Of a stretch of DNA of 24,576 nucleotides, positions 1 to 8,247 are shown piece after piece. Made by a program: the position numbers and the translations under genes. The notes beneath the pieces were generated by a model that was given only the letters and a program-made list of their open reading frames with translations, made no database searches and had not been told where the DNA came from. Source of the stretch: an uncultured Opitutales bacterium (lineage in GTDB: Bacteria; Verrucomicrobiota; Verrucomicrobiia; Opitutales; Intestinicryptomonadaceae); assembly GCA_900552245.1 (NCBI GenBank), contig URYY01000013.1, positions 1 through 24,576 of the forward strand, written 5' to 3'. Position 1 is the first letter of the stretch, and the number at the start of each line of letters is the position of its first letter.

Positions 1-383
1 CCACGATACACCCGCTATTTGAGCTTGTGGACGAACTTAAGGCACAGGGAGTAAAAACTCACCTCGAGACTTCCGGCTACATGGATAAAAACTTGGATTT
101 CGACTGGATTACGCTAAGCCCCAAGTTGCACTCCCACACAAGTAGCTCTTACTTGGAAGCCGCAGACGAGCTAAAGTTTATAGTTTCAAGCGAGCGAGAT
201 ATAGAGCGCTACCTGGAAACTTTTGCAGATTTTATACCTAGCAAAAAATACGTATTTATAACGCCCGAAGCTTCAAAAATGGGCGATGAATCTCTACTGG
301 GCGCGATAGTCGAAACCGTGAAAAGCCGCGGCGCTCCATTTAGAGTTGGGCTTCAGATACACAAATTTTTGAAGGTGCGCTGA
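1..383 (+). CDS. queE: 7-carboxy-7-deazaguanine synthase QueE, C-terminal part (partial)
   Basis: The reading frame is already open at the window edge (first full codon at base 3) and ends in TGA at 381-383, so only about the last 126 residues are present. QueE is a radical SAM enzyme that makes 7-carboxy-7-deazaguanine from carboxytetrahydropterin in the queuosine pathway. Visible family features are an ETSG segment after a beta strand, DWITLSPKL, the ELKFIV strand, and the typical C-terminal end LQIHKFLKVR. The radical SAM cysteine cluster would lie upstream, outside the window. A GTG at 27 is internal and not the start, because the frame continues upstream with matching protein sequence. 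No clear terminator follows. Confidence 0.85.
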   Translation, partial: TIHPLFELVDELKAQGVKTHLETSGYMDKNLDFDWITLSPKLHSHTSSSYLEAADELKFIVSSERDIERYLETFADFIPSKKYVFITPEASKMGDESLLGAIVETVKSRGAPFRVGLQIHKFLKVR

Positions 384-750
384 GGTTCTCTGCGCTTGTG
401 GCGAAGTTGTCTTGAGCTTTTGTTTAGAGTTTTTAGTTAATTTTAGTCTTATCAACTTTTACTTTCCTATCAAACTTTGGCTTTTGAGGCGTCTCTTGGA
501 TTTTCTTTTGTGGGGTGAGGGCTTATTTGATAGGAGCCTTAAAAATCACATAAAATCACATTAACTTTTGTGCTAGAGCCTTGCAGACGCTTTGAAAGAG
601 GTGAGATTTTGCGCTTTGATTGTTTTAGCATTGCTTTAATTTAAGATGCTTTTCGCCGTGGCGTTACCAGCCTAAATTTTCGCGCTAATGCACAAACTTT
701 TGGCGGGGCTTTGCGGGTGCTTGCCAGAGAGTTTGATTGAGTCTTAAATA
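384..750. other. 367-base non-coding gap upstream of the squalene operon
   Basis: This AT-rich stretch between queE and the hpnC promoter carries no convincing protein gene or tRNA on either strand. The only structure I can point to is a 9-base inverted repeat (466-474 and 526-534), listed separately. No U-tailed terminator for queE is apparent. Confidence 0.6.
466..534. repeat. Long-range 9-base inverted repeat
   Basis: CCTATCAAA at 466-474 and TTTGATAGG at 526-534 are perfect reverse complements enclosing 51 bases. They could close the base of a structured RNA or be chance in an AT-rich gap. The enclosed sequence does not match any riboswitch class I recognise. Confidence 0.3.
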
Positions 751-779
751 TTGACACAAAGGGGCTGTGCGTGTTTATT
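751..779 (+). promoter_or_regulatory. Predicted sigma70-type promoter for hpnC, close to the start codon
   Basis: A perfect -35 hexamer TTGACA (751-756) is followed by a 17-base spacer and TTTATT (774-779, 4 of 6 matches to TATAAT). Transcription would begin near 785, only about 7 bases before the hpnC ATG at 792. The mRNA would then be almost leaderless, which fits the absence of an SD sequence. Confidence 0.45.
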
Positions 780-791
780 TCTTAATAAATT

Positions 792-1646
792 ATGGACTTG
801 GAAGCCGCATATAAAAAGTGTCAGGATTTGGCATACTCGCACTACGAAAATTTTCCGGTTGCGCGAATGGTTCCGAGGCGTTTGCGAAAGCACGTCGCGG
901 CAGTTTACGCCTTTGCGCGCACTGCAGATGATATTGCCGACGAAAATCACGACACAATAGCTGCCGACTCTCCTGTTAGAGTCGAGTGGCTAAACGAGTA
1001 TGTGGCAGAGCTTGACAAGTCGCTTAAGGGCGGGAAGCTCGACGAGCGCTGGGCGTGGATTTTTACGGCGCTTTCAAATACTATAAGGGAGTTTGATATT
1101 CCGACCAGCCTATTTACAGACCTAGTGAGCGCCTTCGCGCAAGATGTCGTAAAGAAGCGCTACGCCGATTACGCGGAGCTCTACGACTATTGCAGGCGCT
1201 CGGCAAATCCCGTAGGCAGGCTTGTTTTAATATTGCACGGCTTCAGAGACGAGGAGAGGTTTGCGATGTCGGATGCCATTTGCACGGCCTTGCAGCTTGC
1301 AAACTTTTGGCAGGATATGAGTGTTGATAGGGAAAAGAATCGCATCTACATTCCTCAAGAGGAGTGGGGGGCACTTACCGAAGAAGATTTCTTTGCGCCT
1401 ATGGCAAGCGAGGCCGTCCGCAGTTGCGTTTGCGCTCAAGTTATAAGAACGGAGAGCTTGTTTGCGCGCGGGCAGGATTTGCCCAAGACTTTGCCCTTTC
1501 CGCTGAGCCTTGAAATAAAGCTTACGCTCGCCGGCGGCAGAATGATTTTAAAAATGATAGAGCGCCAGAAGTTTGACACTCTAAAGAAGCGCCCCGCCAT
1601 CAGAAAGCGCGACAAGTTGAGAATTTTACTTTCTGCAATTTTTTAA
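792..1646 (+). CDS. hpnC: Hydroxysqualene synthase HpnC
   Basis: A 284-residue squalene/phytoene-synthase-fold protein of the HpnC class. In the three-step bacterial squalene route HpnC converts presqualene diphosphate into hydroxysqualene. The first Asp-rich motif is DDIAD (residues 46-50) and the second is NFWQDMSVD (171-179), followed by the RIYIP segment. YCRRSANPVGRL (133-144) is the usual family helix. FWQD in motif 2, rather than NILRD, separates HpnC from HpnD. The ATG at 792 is the first possible start because an in-frame TAA lies at 786-788. No SD is visible. The next gene, which supplies the other two steps, begins 3 bases after the stop. Length is normal for the family. Confidence 0.93.
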   Translation: MDLEAAYKKCQDLAYSHYENFPVARMVPRRLRKHVAAVYAFARTADDIADENHDTIAADSPVRVEWLNEYVAELDKSLKGGKLDERWAWIFTALSNTIREFDIPTSLFTDLVSAFAQDVVKKRYADYAELYDYCRRSANPVGRLVLILHGFRDEERFAMSDAICTALQLANFWQDMSVDREKNRIYIPQEEWGALTEEDFFAPMASEAVRSCVCAQVIRTESLFARGQDLPKTLPFPLSLEIKLTLAGGRMILKMIERQKFDTLKKRPAIRKRDKLRILLSAIF

Positions 1647-1649
1647 GTT

Positions 1650-3821
1650 ATGGAGGGTGAAATTTCAGCCGATGAGGCCTCGCAAGTGCAGGCCCGCAAG
1701 AGTTCAAATTTAGCTTTTGCCTTCTTTTGCATGTCTAAGGACAGGGCGCGCGACATGGAGGTCTTTTACAGCTATTGCAGAATTTTAGACGATATTGCAG
1801 ACGATACTGCTACAACTCCGGAGCAGAAAATCGAAGCTTTAAATTTTTGGAAAAGCGAGATAGAAAAGATTTACTCGGGCCGAACGTCAAAGCTTTCAAA
1901 GATGTCCTGCCAGATACGCGACACCGTTATGCGCCGCGACGTTCCCAAGCAGTACATGCTCGACATAATAGACGGTGTTATGCGCGATACCGATCCCGCT
2001 CCGTTTGAGACCTACGCCGACATAAAAAAGTATTGCTATGGGGTGGCCTCGGCTGTGGGGCTTGTGTCTATATACATATTCGGATTTAAAAGCGAAAGGA
2101 CAAAGCTCTTTGCGGAATCACTCGGATACGCCTTGCAATTTACAAATATCTTGCGCGATGTAGTTTACGATTATAAGCAGATGGGGCGCTGCTACATACC
2201 GCAAGTTGAGCTCGAGCGCTTCGGCGTAAAGCCGGAGGACTTTGGAGCCGATACTTTGAGCAAAAATTGCAAAGATTTGCTCAAGATGCTCTACTTTAGA
2301 GCAAAGCACTTCTTTAACCGCTCCCGCAGGCTCTTGCAGCCGGAGGACGCGCAGGCGCTTACACCGGCCTTTATAATGTGGGATATTTACGAGCACATAC
2401 TCGAGGAAATCGCAAGGCGCGATTTTAATATCTCGGAAAATATTGTAAAAGTATCAAAGCCAAAGAAGATTGCACTCGCATTTTCGGCGATAAGAAGGGC
2501 GAAAAAGTACACAAAAAGCGCCGCAAAAAATTTTGGGCGCGCAGCGGTTTTGGGCGCGGGGTTATCGGGAATCGCGGCGGCAGTAAACTTGGCTCAAAAA
2601 GGCTACGAAGTCGATTTGTTTGAGGCAAAGTCGCGCGTGGGCGGAAGAGTGGGCGCTATGGATTTAAAGTCCGAGGGACTTCATCTGGATAACGGCAGCC
2701 ACGCAGTTATGAATTGCTACGAAAGTTACCTGAATCTTTTAAAAACTCTGGGAACTTTCGACAGTTCGTTTTACCCGCCGGCCGATAAAATCGTGTTTGT
2801 AAAGCCCGGTGGCGAGAGCTTTTCATACGACTTTTGTGCAAGCGGCGGCGGTGTTTCGTCTCTGCTTGGAAACATATTTAAGTTTCCGAAAATAGAGGGC
2901 TTTTCCGTGGGCAAAAATTTGGCGATGCTCTTTAAGATAAAGATGTCAATGGCGGAGGCTTTCGAGGGTGAGACCGTAAGCGAGTATTTGGCGCGCCAGT
3001 CTGTTGGGGATGTCGCAAAGCGCCTGTTGTGGGAACCTTTTTGCGTTTCGGTCCAAAACACGGATTGCGATGAGGCCAGCGCAAAGATGTTTGTGGAAAG
3101 CATTAAAAAGTCGCTCTTGCGCGGAGTGGGAATGAGTGCGCTTTTAATAAATAAAGTTCCCTTCGCAGACACGTTTTGGCCGAGGGCAAAGTATTATTTG
3201 GAAGCTTGCGGAGGAAGTGTAAATTTGGCAAGCGCAGTCTCAAAAATAAATGTTGAAGGCTCTAGAATTGTTTCATTTGAGGCGGGCGGCAGGCTATTTG
3301 ATTCCTACGACTATGTGGTATTGGCTCTTCCCAGAAAGATGCTAGCAAGTTTGCTAGATGGCGAAAGCAGTCTAAAAAAAGCGGCTGAAGGGATAGAGGA
3401 TTCTCCAATTTTAAACATATATTTTACGACGGAAAAAAAGCTATTTGACTCTCCCTTTGTGGCTCTCGCGGAGTCGCCTTTGCACTGGGTTTTCGATAGA
3501 ACCGAAAGCTCCAAAATTGGCGGCGGCAAGCGCCTATATTCCATCGTTGTAAGCGCATTTAGCGGCGATTTTAATCCGCAAAATTTGCGCGAAAAGGTCT
3601 TGGAAGAACTTAAGAAGTACTTTGGCGAATTTGAAATTGAAAGTTTTGTGCCGTCTTTATTTAAAGACGCCACCATACTTTCAACCTGCAAGGCGGAGGC
3701 CTTGAGGCCGCAGCCTTTGGGGCACTTTGAAAATGCGGCAATTGTTGGCGATTGGGTGAATACGGGGCTTCCTTGCACTATGGAAAGTGCGGCAAAATCG
3801 GCGGAATTAAGAGAGCTATGA
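1650..3821 (+). CDS. hpnD-hpnE: Fused presqualene diphosphate synthase (HpnD) and hydroxysqualene dehydroxylase (HpnE)
   Basis: A 723-residue two-domain protein. Residues about 15-285 are HpnD (two farnesyl diphosphate to presqualene diphosphate), with DDIADD at 47-52 and NILRDVVYD at 166-174 followed by GRCYIPQ. Residues about 297-723 are HpnE, an FAD-dependent amine-oxidase-fold enzyme that reduces hydroxysqualene to squalene. It shows the dinucleotide motif GAGLSG (302-307), EAKSRVGGRV about 30 residues later, and the C-terminal FAD-contact segment GDWVNTGLPCTMESA. The join is a short basic stretch (about residues 283-296) with no stop or frameshift. These enzymes are usually encoded by separate genes, so this is a real fusion. 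The stop overlaps the next start in ATGA. No SD is seen before the ATG. Confidence 0.93.
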   Translation: MEGEISADEASQVQARKSSNLAFAFFCMSKDRARDMEVFYSYCRILDDIADDTATTPEQKIEALNFWKSEIEKIYSGRTSKLSKMSCQIRDTVMRRDVPKQYMLDIIDGVMRDTDPAPFETYADIKKYCYGVASAVGLVSIYIFGFKSERTKLFAESLGYALQFTNILRDVVYDYKQMGRCYIPQVELERFGVKPEDFGADTLSKNCKDLLKMLYFRAKHFFNRSRRLLQPEDAQALTPAFIMWDIYEHILEEIARRDFNISENIVKVSKPKKIALAFSAIRRAKKYTKSAAKNFGRAAVLGAGLSGIAAAVNLAQKGYEVDLFEAKSRVGGRVGAMDLKSEGLHLDNGSHAVMNCYESYLNLLKTLGTFDSSFYPPADKIVFVKPGGESFSYDFCASGGGVSSLLGNIFKFPKIEGFSVGKNLAMLFKIKMSMAEAFEGETVSEYLARQSVGDVAKRLLWEPFCVSVQNTDCDEASAKMFVESIKKSLLRGVGMSALLINKVPFADTFWPRAKYYLEACGGSVNLASAVSKINVEGSRIVSFEAGGRLFDSYDYVVLALPRKMLASLLDGESSLKKAAEGIEDSPILNIYFTTEKKLFDSPFVALAESPLHWVFDRTESSKIGGGKRLYSIVVSAFSGDFNPQNLREKVLEELKKYFGEFEIESFVPSLFKDATILSTCKAEALRPQPLGHFENAAIVGDWVNTGLPCTMESAAKSAELREL

Positions 3822-4507
3822 AGATACTTTTTATCTTCCCGACAATTTTTGAAGCGGAGCCTTTTTTTAAATTTGCGGGGGCGGGAAGGCCAGCTCTTGG
3901 AAAGGTTGCGCATGCAAATTTGGGTTCAGTTAAATTTGTGGCAATAGTTTCGGGCTACGCTTGCGAAAGAGCAAGGCAAAGGGTGGAGTCTTTCGCAAAA
4001 AAGCAAAATCCGGACTTTGCAATTCTCTGCGGATATTGCGGAGCCTGCCGCTCGGAGCAGCGAGAGGGCGATTTTTTGTTTGATACTTCGAGCGATAAAT
4101 TGCGCATAGCTTTTGAATCTGTTGGGGCCAAGCCCGCAAGGATAGCCTGCGAACCCTCGGTTGCCGGCGCTGAACGCAAAGCCGAGCTTGCAAAGTTGGG
4201 TTACGACGCTGTCGATATGGAAAGCGAATTGCTAAAAGGCCTCTTTGAGCCTAATGCCTTTGCATCTTTTAGGTGCATAAGCGATTCCGTAGATTCAAAA
4301 ATTCCTGCGGAATTTTTTGATGCAATGATAGACCGAAAAAGCGGCGGGTGCAGATTTTTTTGCGCGGATATGCTAAGGGTGTTAAATCCTCTGAGAAATC
4401 CTCTCTTAATTCCGCATTTATTGGAATTTTCCTTAAAAGCCTCAAAGGTATCAAGGCATTATTCGGGCAAAATTTTGCGTTTATTGGAAAATTTGGCAAA
4501 AATTTAA
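3818..4507 (+). CDS. Nucleosidase of the phosphorylase superfamily (HpnG/MTAN-like)
   Basis: The protein has 229 residues when started at ATG 3818, which overlaps the hpnDE stop (ATGA); longer upstream frames run inside hpnDE and are not used. The family markers are a GYCG turn near 72-75, VDMES at 132-136 (the nucleoside/ribose-binding motif of PNP/UDP enzymes) and an ISDSVD segment that should hold the catalytic Asp. In hopanoid clusters the equivalent protein, HpnG, removes adenine from adenosylhopane, while related MTAN enzymes cleave methylthioadenosine or S-adenosylhomocysteine. Translational coupling to squalene synthesis favours an HpnG-like role. No squalene-hopene cyclase or HpnH is in view, so this is inference. 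Confidence 0.75.
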   Translation: MKILFIFPTIFEAEPFFKFAGAGRPALGKVAHANLGSVKFVAIVSGYACERARQRVESFAKKQNPDFAILCGYCGACRSEQREGDFLFDTSSDKLRIAFESVGAKPARIACEPSVAGAERKAELAKLGYDAVDMESELLKGLFEPNAFASFRCISDSVDSKIPAEFFDAMIDRKSGGCRFFCADMLRVLNPLRNPLLIPHLLEFSLKASKVSRHYSGKILRLLENLAKI

Positions 4508-4545
4508 TTTGCAATGGCTCTGTTCAAATACGATTCTATGTGAAG

Positions 4546-7140
4546 ATGAAAATTTTTAGGAGATTTGCGGCGCTTTGTACAGGGCAGGTTCTGCTCTGTG
4601 CGGCTTTGTTTGCGCAGTCGTCGCCCGTGAAGTTTGCCGACCAGAGGGATATAGTAGAGTCGGACTCCTTTGCGGCAGAGAAGGCAAAGAGGGCCTTAGA
4701 TGCGGGAATGCCGACTTTAGCGCAGAGCATAACCCAGAAAATCTTGGCTTCGCAGTCTTTTGAAAATAAGGACGCCGTTAGGTTAATCCTGATAGATGCG
4801 CTAATAAATTTGGGAAACTTTGATGCGGCATTGTCTGAAATTTCAAATCTTGCAAAGCGCAACTCACAGGAGGTTTTGTTGCGCGAGGCCTTTGCGATGT
4901 CCATGGCGGGCTTGAAGGACAAGGCGGCACAGATACTTGTTAAAATTTCTCCGGATAAGCTAGGTAAAAAGTTTAAGCCTTGGTTTTACATTACTAGGGG
5001 GCTAATGCGCTTTGATTCGGGCGACTTTAAAAATGCGCTTTCGGACTTTAGCGAGGCCGGGAGCCTCTCGGACTCGGAGCTCGTAAAAAATCAGGCAGAG
5101 GTGCTGTCCGACTTGTGCAAGCTTTCAGGCGAGCTAAATGCGGCGGACTTGGAGTCTTTGGCGAGGGAGTTACAGCTTAAAAATTCGCTATTTTTAGGAA
5201 TGGAATCCGGCGGGCAATTTGCGAAATTGTACGCGATTGTCCTAGATAGGTTGGGGCGCAAGGACGAGGCCTTGCAGGTTATTTCGGATACGCTTGACAT
5301 AGCCTTAATAACGGATTCCGACCGCGACGAACTCGCCATAATATCGGCGAATGTTGAGCCTTCCAGAGAGCGCAAGCGACTGATGCTAACAGAGCTTTTA
5401 AAGCGCACTCGCTCTCCAAAAATAACGGAGCAGGCAATATATCTTTTGAGAAATGCGTATGAGACTGATAGGTTGGAGTATGCAGCTGTTTTGCAGGACA
5501 TTCTAAAAAACGGCTCGCCCCTCGTGCGCGACAGAATTTTGCTTGAGCTTTCATACGATGCCCTCAGGCGCAATAATCTAGACGGAGTTGTTACAAACGC
5601 ACAGGAGCTTTTGAAGGAGTATCCGGCCTCGGCGTTCGTCCCCAATGCCTACGGAGTTTTGGCGTGGGCCGCCTTTAGCAACATAGGCGGAAAAGCTCCG
5701 GAGTACCGCTTGGCTGCTAGATATTTCAATTCTTTGGCCTCTTACCAAAAGAGTGCAAAGGAGGCTGACTTTATAAAAATGCTCGCAGCCGATTGCTATT
5801 TTTTGGATAGGGATTACGATACGGCGGCAGCGATGTATAAGCCGCTATTGCTCTCGGAGCTAGAGAGCTCTTGGAAGGGTGGAGTATTTGTAAGAGCTGT
5901 AGAATCGCTTTTAAACCTAGGCGACATAGATGAGGCGGTTGGTCTTGCCGACGATATCTATAAGAGGGTGAAAATAGACGCAAATGATGTTTGGAATGCG
6001 GAGTGGGCAATTGCTAGTTCATACAAAGATAGCGGAAATTTGGACGCGGCAGTAGCGCGCATAGACTCGCTCATAGCAAATCCGGATCTGAAAAAATCAA
6101 ATAGCGATTTGTACGCCCGCATGCTGTGGCTTCAGACGCGCCTTGCCGAGAGCATGGGCGAGTATGAAAAAACTCTATCGCTTGCAGATAATCTTTTAGG
6201 CGCAATAAAAAGCGGAAAGCTCAAAGTTTCGCAGGCAACTGCCGATTCTGTGTCTTCATCCGCCCTCTTAATAAAGGCGAGGACTCTCGCGAGCATGTCA
6301 AGGCTGGAGGGCGAAGGCGGCGCGTTTGCTGTGTATGAGCTTCTCAGAAAAACCTATCCGCGCAGCGATGCCGCTCAAGTTTCCTACCTCTACGAGGCAA
6401 GGCTATACGCCGCAAAGGGAGCTTACGCTCAGGCTCAACAGCTATGCAAGAAGCTCGCGGACTTATTCCCCGAAAGCCCCTATGCGGATATAGCTTTGTA
6501 CGATGCCGCCTTGTACTCTCGCAAACTTGGGCTTGAGAGCGACTACAGGGAGGCTTTGGCCCTTTTAAACAGGCTTGTCGATAACTATCCGGATTCTTCC
6601 AAAGTATTCTTTGCAAAGATTGCCCAGGCTGAGATTTTGCGACTTATGGGCGACTTTGCCAATGCTGGTGCAATCTATAGAAGCGTTGTAAACTCCTTTG
6701 AAAATCACCCGCAAATCAGGGTTGCCATGATGGGCTTGGGCGATTGCTACCTGGCTCAGAGCGGAAAATATTCCGACGCTTCGTCCACTTTTGAAAAGCT
6801 CTACTATATGCCCGCAATGCCGTCCGACGCAAAGGCGGAGGCCGCGTTTAAGTGGGGCTTTGCGCTCTCTCTATCCGGGCGCAAGCGCGAGGCAACCGAG
6901 GTCTGGTGGATATCCGCAAACGACTTCCTAAAGGCTCTGGATTCTCAAAATAAAAGAACCTCGCAATTGGAGGGCAAGGAGAAGTACTGGATTGCAAGGA
7001 CCCTTTTGGAACTTGCAAAGACTTTTGAAAATTCCGGCGACAAGTCTTCGGCGGCGTCCGCTTACGAGCTGTTGGTCGCGTACGATCTGCCCGGGGCGAG
7101 TGTCGCAAAGTCAAAGCTCACATCAAATTCTAAGAGGTAA
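4546..7140 (+). CDS. Large exported tetratricopeptide-repeat protein
   Basis: An 864-residue protein from ATG 4546. The N terminus is a Sec signal peptide (basic MKIFRRF, hydrophobic core, probable cleavage after ALFA near residue 22), which fixes this start over the longer upstream frame that overlaps the nucleosidase; GTG 4540 is an alternative. The rest is almost entirely helical repeats of TPR type, with recurring A..Y/A..G....A pairs such as GDFANAGAIYRSVVNSF and SGKYSDASSTFEKLYY near the C terminus, and is probably periplasmic. It lies 2 bases before exbB in the same transcription unit. Large TPR proteins beside ExbB/ExbD are likely partners of the proton-driven complex, perhaps a scaffold on peptidoglycan or outer membrane. 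The exact function is unknown. Confidence 0.85.
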   Translation: MKIFRRFAALCTGQVLLCAALFAQSSPVKFADQRDIVESDSFAAEKAKRALDAGMPTLAQSITQKILASQSFENKDAVRLILIDALINLGNFDAALSEISNLAKRNSQEVLLREAFAMSMAGLKDKAAQILVKISPDKLGKKFKPWFYITRGLMRFDSGDFKNALSDFSEAGSLSDSELVKNQAEVLSDLCKLSGELNAADLESLARELQLKNSLFLGMESGGQFAKLYAIVLDRLGRKDEALQVISDTLDIALITDSDRDELAIISANVEPSRERKRLMLTELLKRTRSPKITEQAIYLLRNAYETDRLEYAAVLQDILKNGSPLVRDRILLELSYDALRRNNLDGVVTNAQELLKEYPASAFVPNAYGVLAWAAFSNIGGKAPEYRLAARYFNSLASYQKSAKEADFIKMLAADCYFLDRDYDTAAAMYKPLLLSELESSWKGGVFVRAVESLLNLGDIDEAVGLADDIYKRVKIDANDVWNAEWAIASSYKDSGNLDAAVARIDSLIANPDLKKSNSDLYARMLWLQTRLAESMGEYEKTLSLADNLLGAIKSGKLKVSQATADSVSSSALLIKARTLASMSRLEGEGGAFAVYELLRKTYPRSDAAQVSYLYEARLYAAKGAYAQAQQLCKKLADLFPESPYADIALYDAALYSRKLGLESDYREALALLNRLVDNYPDSSKVFFAKIAQAEILRLMGDFANAGAIYRSVVNSFENHPQIRVAMMGLGDCYLAQSGKYSDASSTFEKLYYMPAMPSDAKAEAAFKWGFALSLSGRKREATEVWWISANDFLKALDSQNKRTSQLEGKEKYWIARTLLELAKTFENSGDKSSAASAYELLVAYDLPGASVAKSKLTSNSKR

Positions 7141-7142
7141 AT

Positions 7143-7805
7143 ATGGACAGATTTTTGACAATCTTTAATTCCGGCGGGCCGATGATGTTTCCATTGCTCA
7201 TCGCTTCCTTCGTAGTGTGCATACTTTTTTTGGAGAGGTTTTTGTATCTGCACAAGGCTCAGATTAAAGCCACCGATTTTGTGAGCGGTCTGAAAGTTCC
7301 GCTTAAAAAGGGCAGGCTTTTGGAGGCGCTTACCATATGTGAGGAAACTCCGTGCCCGGTATCGAGAGTGCTAAAGGCGGCACTCTTAAATTGCGAGAGC
7401 TCAAAGGCCGTTATGGTCGACGGAATAAGGGCGGCTGCATTGCTTGAATTGCCTCTTTTGCAAAGGAGGCTTTCGAGCATAATTTTAATCGCAAAGATTG
7501 CACCTCTAATGGGGCTTTTGGGAACTGTGCTTGCGCTTACGCAGATATTTTACAAAATGGGCAGAAGCGGTTCATACGTAACGGCTGCAGAGTTTTCCGA
7601 CCAGATTTACGCGGCTTTGATAAGTACGGCTTCTGGGCTTTTCCTATGCTTGCTGGCCTGGGTTATGTACGCATTCTTGCTCGGCAGAGTAAGGGCTATC
7701 GCCCACGACATAGATTGGGCTTCAAATGAAATGATTCTATTTATAGAAAAGGGAATGCCCGCCGACGAACATCTAAAAATGCTTGGGAATAAAAAGAATG
7801 ATTAA
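7143..7805 (+). CDS. exbB: MotA/TolQ/ExbB-type proton channel subunit
   Basis: A 220-residue inner-membrane protein with three predicted transmembrane segments: about 15-33, 112-135 and 160-185. The segments APLMGLLGTVLALTQIF and YAALISTASGL are the pore-lining helices typical of ExbB/TolQ/MotA, which use the proton motive force with ExbD/TolR. An AGAGGT SD lies just upstream of the ATG. The gene follows the TPR gene by 2 bases, and its end overlaps exbD (ATGATTAA). Whether it belongs to a TonB-, Tol- or gliding-type system cannot be told from this subunit alone. Confidence 0.92.
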   Translation: MDRFLTIFNSGGPMMFPLLIASFVVCILFLERFLYLHKAQIKATDFVSGLKVPLKKGRLLEALTICEETPCPVSRVLKAALLNCESSKAVMVDGIRAAALLELPLLQRRLSSIILIAKIAPLMGLLGTVLALTQIFYKMGRSGSYVTAAEFSDQIYAALISTASGLFLCLLAWVMYAFLLGRVRAIAHDIDWASNEMILFIEKGMPADEHLKMLGNKKND

Positions 7806-8244
7806 TTCTTTCGACAGAATCGACTGCATGTCGCACGTTCAAAAAGACGGATTTTCCTTGAGCGTATTCGCGCTTTTTGACGTGTTCTTGATTGCGCTTT
7901 TATTTACACTTTTTTCGTCGAAATTCATACTCGCTCCCGGAGTTGAAATCGATTTGGAAGATTCCATAGCTTTGCCAAAGGCTGATTCGTCGAAAATGGG
8001 AGCTGCGGTTGCAAGCGACAGTATAAGCGTTTTGAATTTGAGGGGCAAGGGCATGGTCGTATTTGACGGGAAAATCTACAATCCCGAGACCTTTGCGCGA
8101 TTTTTGCAGGGCTACAAGCCGGCGGGCAGCGTTCTGTTAATAAAGGCCGACAGCGGCGTAAGTAGCGAGCTTTTGCTGGAAATTTCAGCGGCGGCAAGAG
8201 GCGTTGGATTCAAAAAAATTTTGCTTGCGGCGGAGCCAAAGTAA
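7798..8244 (+). CDS. exbD: ExbD/TolR-type biopolymer transport protein
   Basis: A 148-residue protein from ATG 7798, overlapping the end of exbB by 8 bases. There is a single membrane helix at about residues 19-39 (FSLSVFALFDVFLIALLF). Its Asp28 matches the conserved proton-carrying Asp of ExbD/TolR. The periplasmic domain ends in the family pattern VLLIKADSGVSSELLLEI...GFKKILLA. This start is preferred to an upstream TTG inside exbB because it gives the normal family N-terminal length and a coupled start. It works with the preceding ExbB as the proton-driven motor. Confidence 0.9.
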   Translation: MINSFDRIDCMSHVQKDGFSLSVFALFDVFLIALLFTLFSSKFILAPGVEIDLEDSIALPKADSSKMGAAVASDSISVLNLRGKGMVVFDGKIYNPETFARFLQGYKPAGSVLLIKADSGVSSELLLEISAAARGVGFKKILLAAEPK

Positions 8245-8247
8245 ATT

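Noticed and set aside
3311..3913. A 200-codon open frame on the minus strand
   Set aside because: It lies opposite the HpnE domain and the nucleosidase start, both of which have clear protein families, and its translation shows no recognisable motif.
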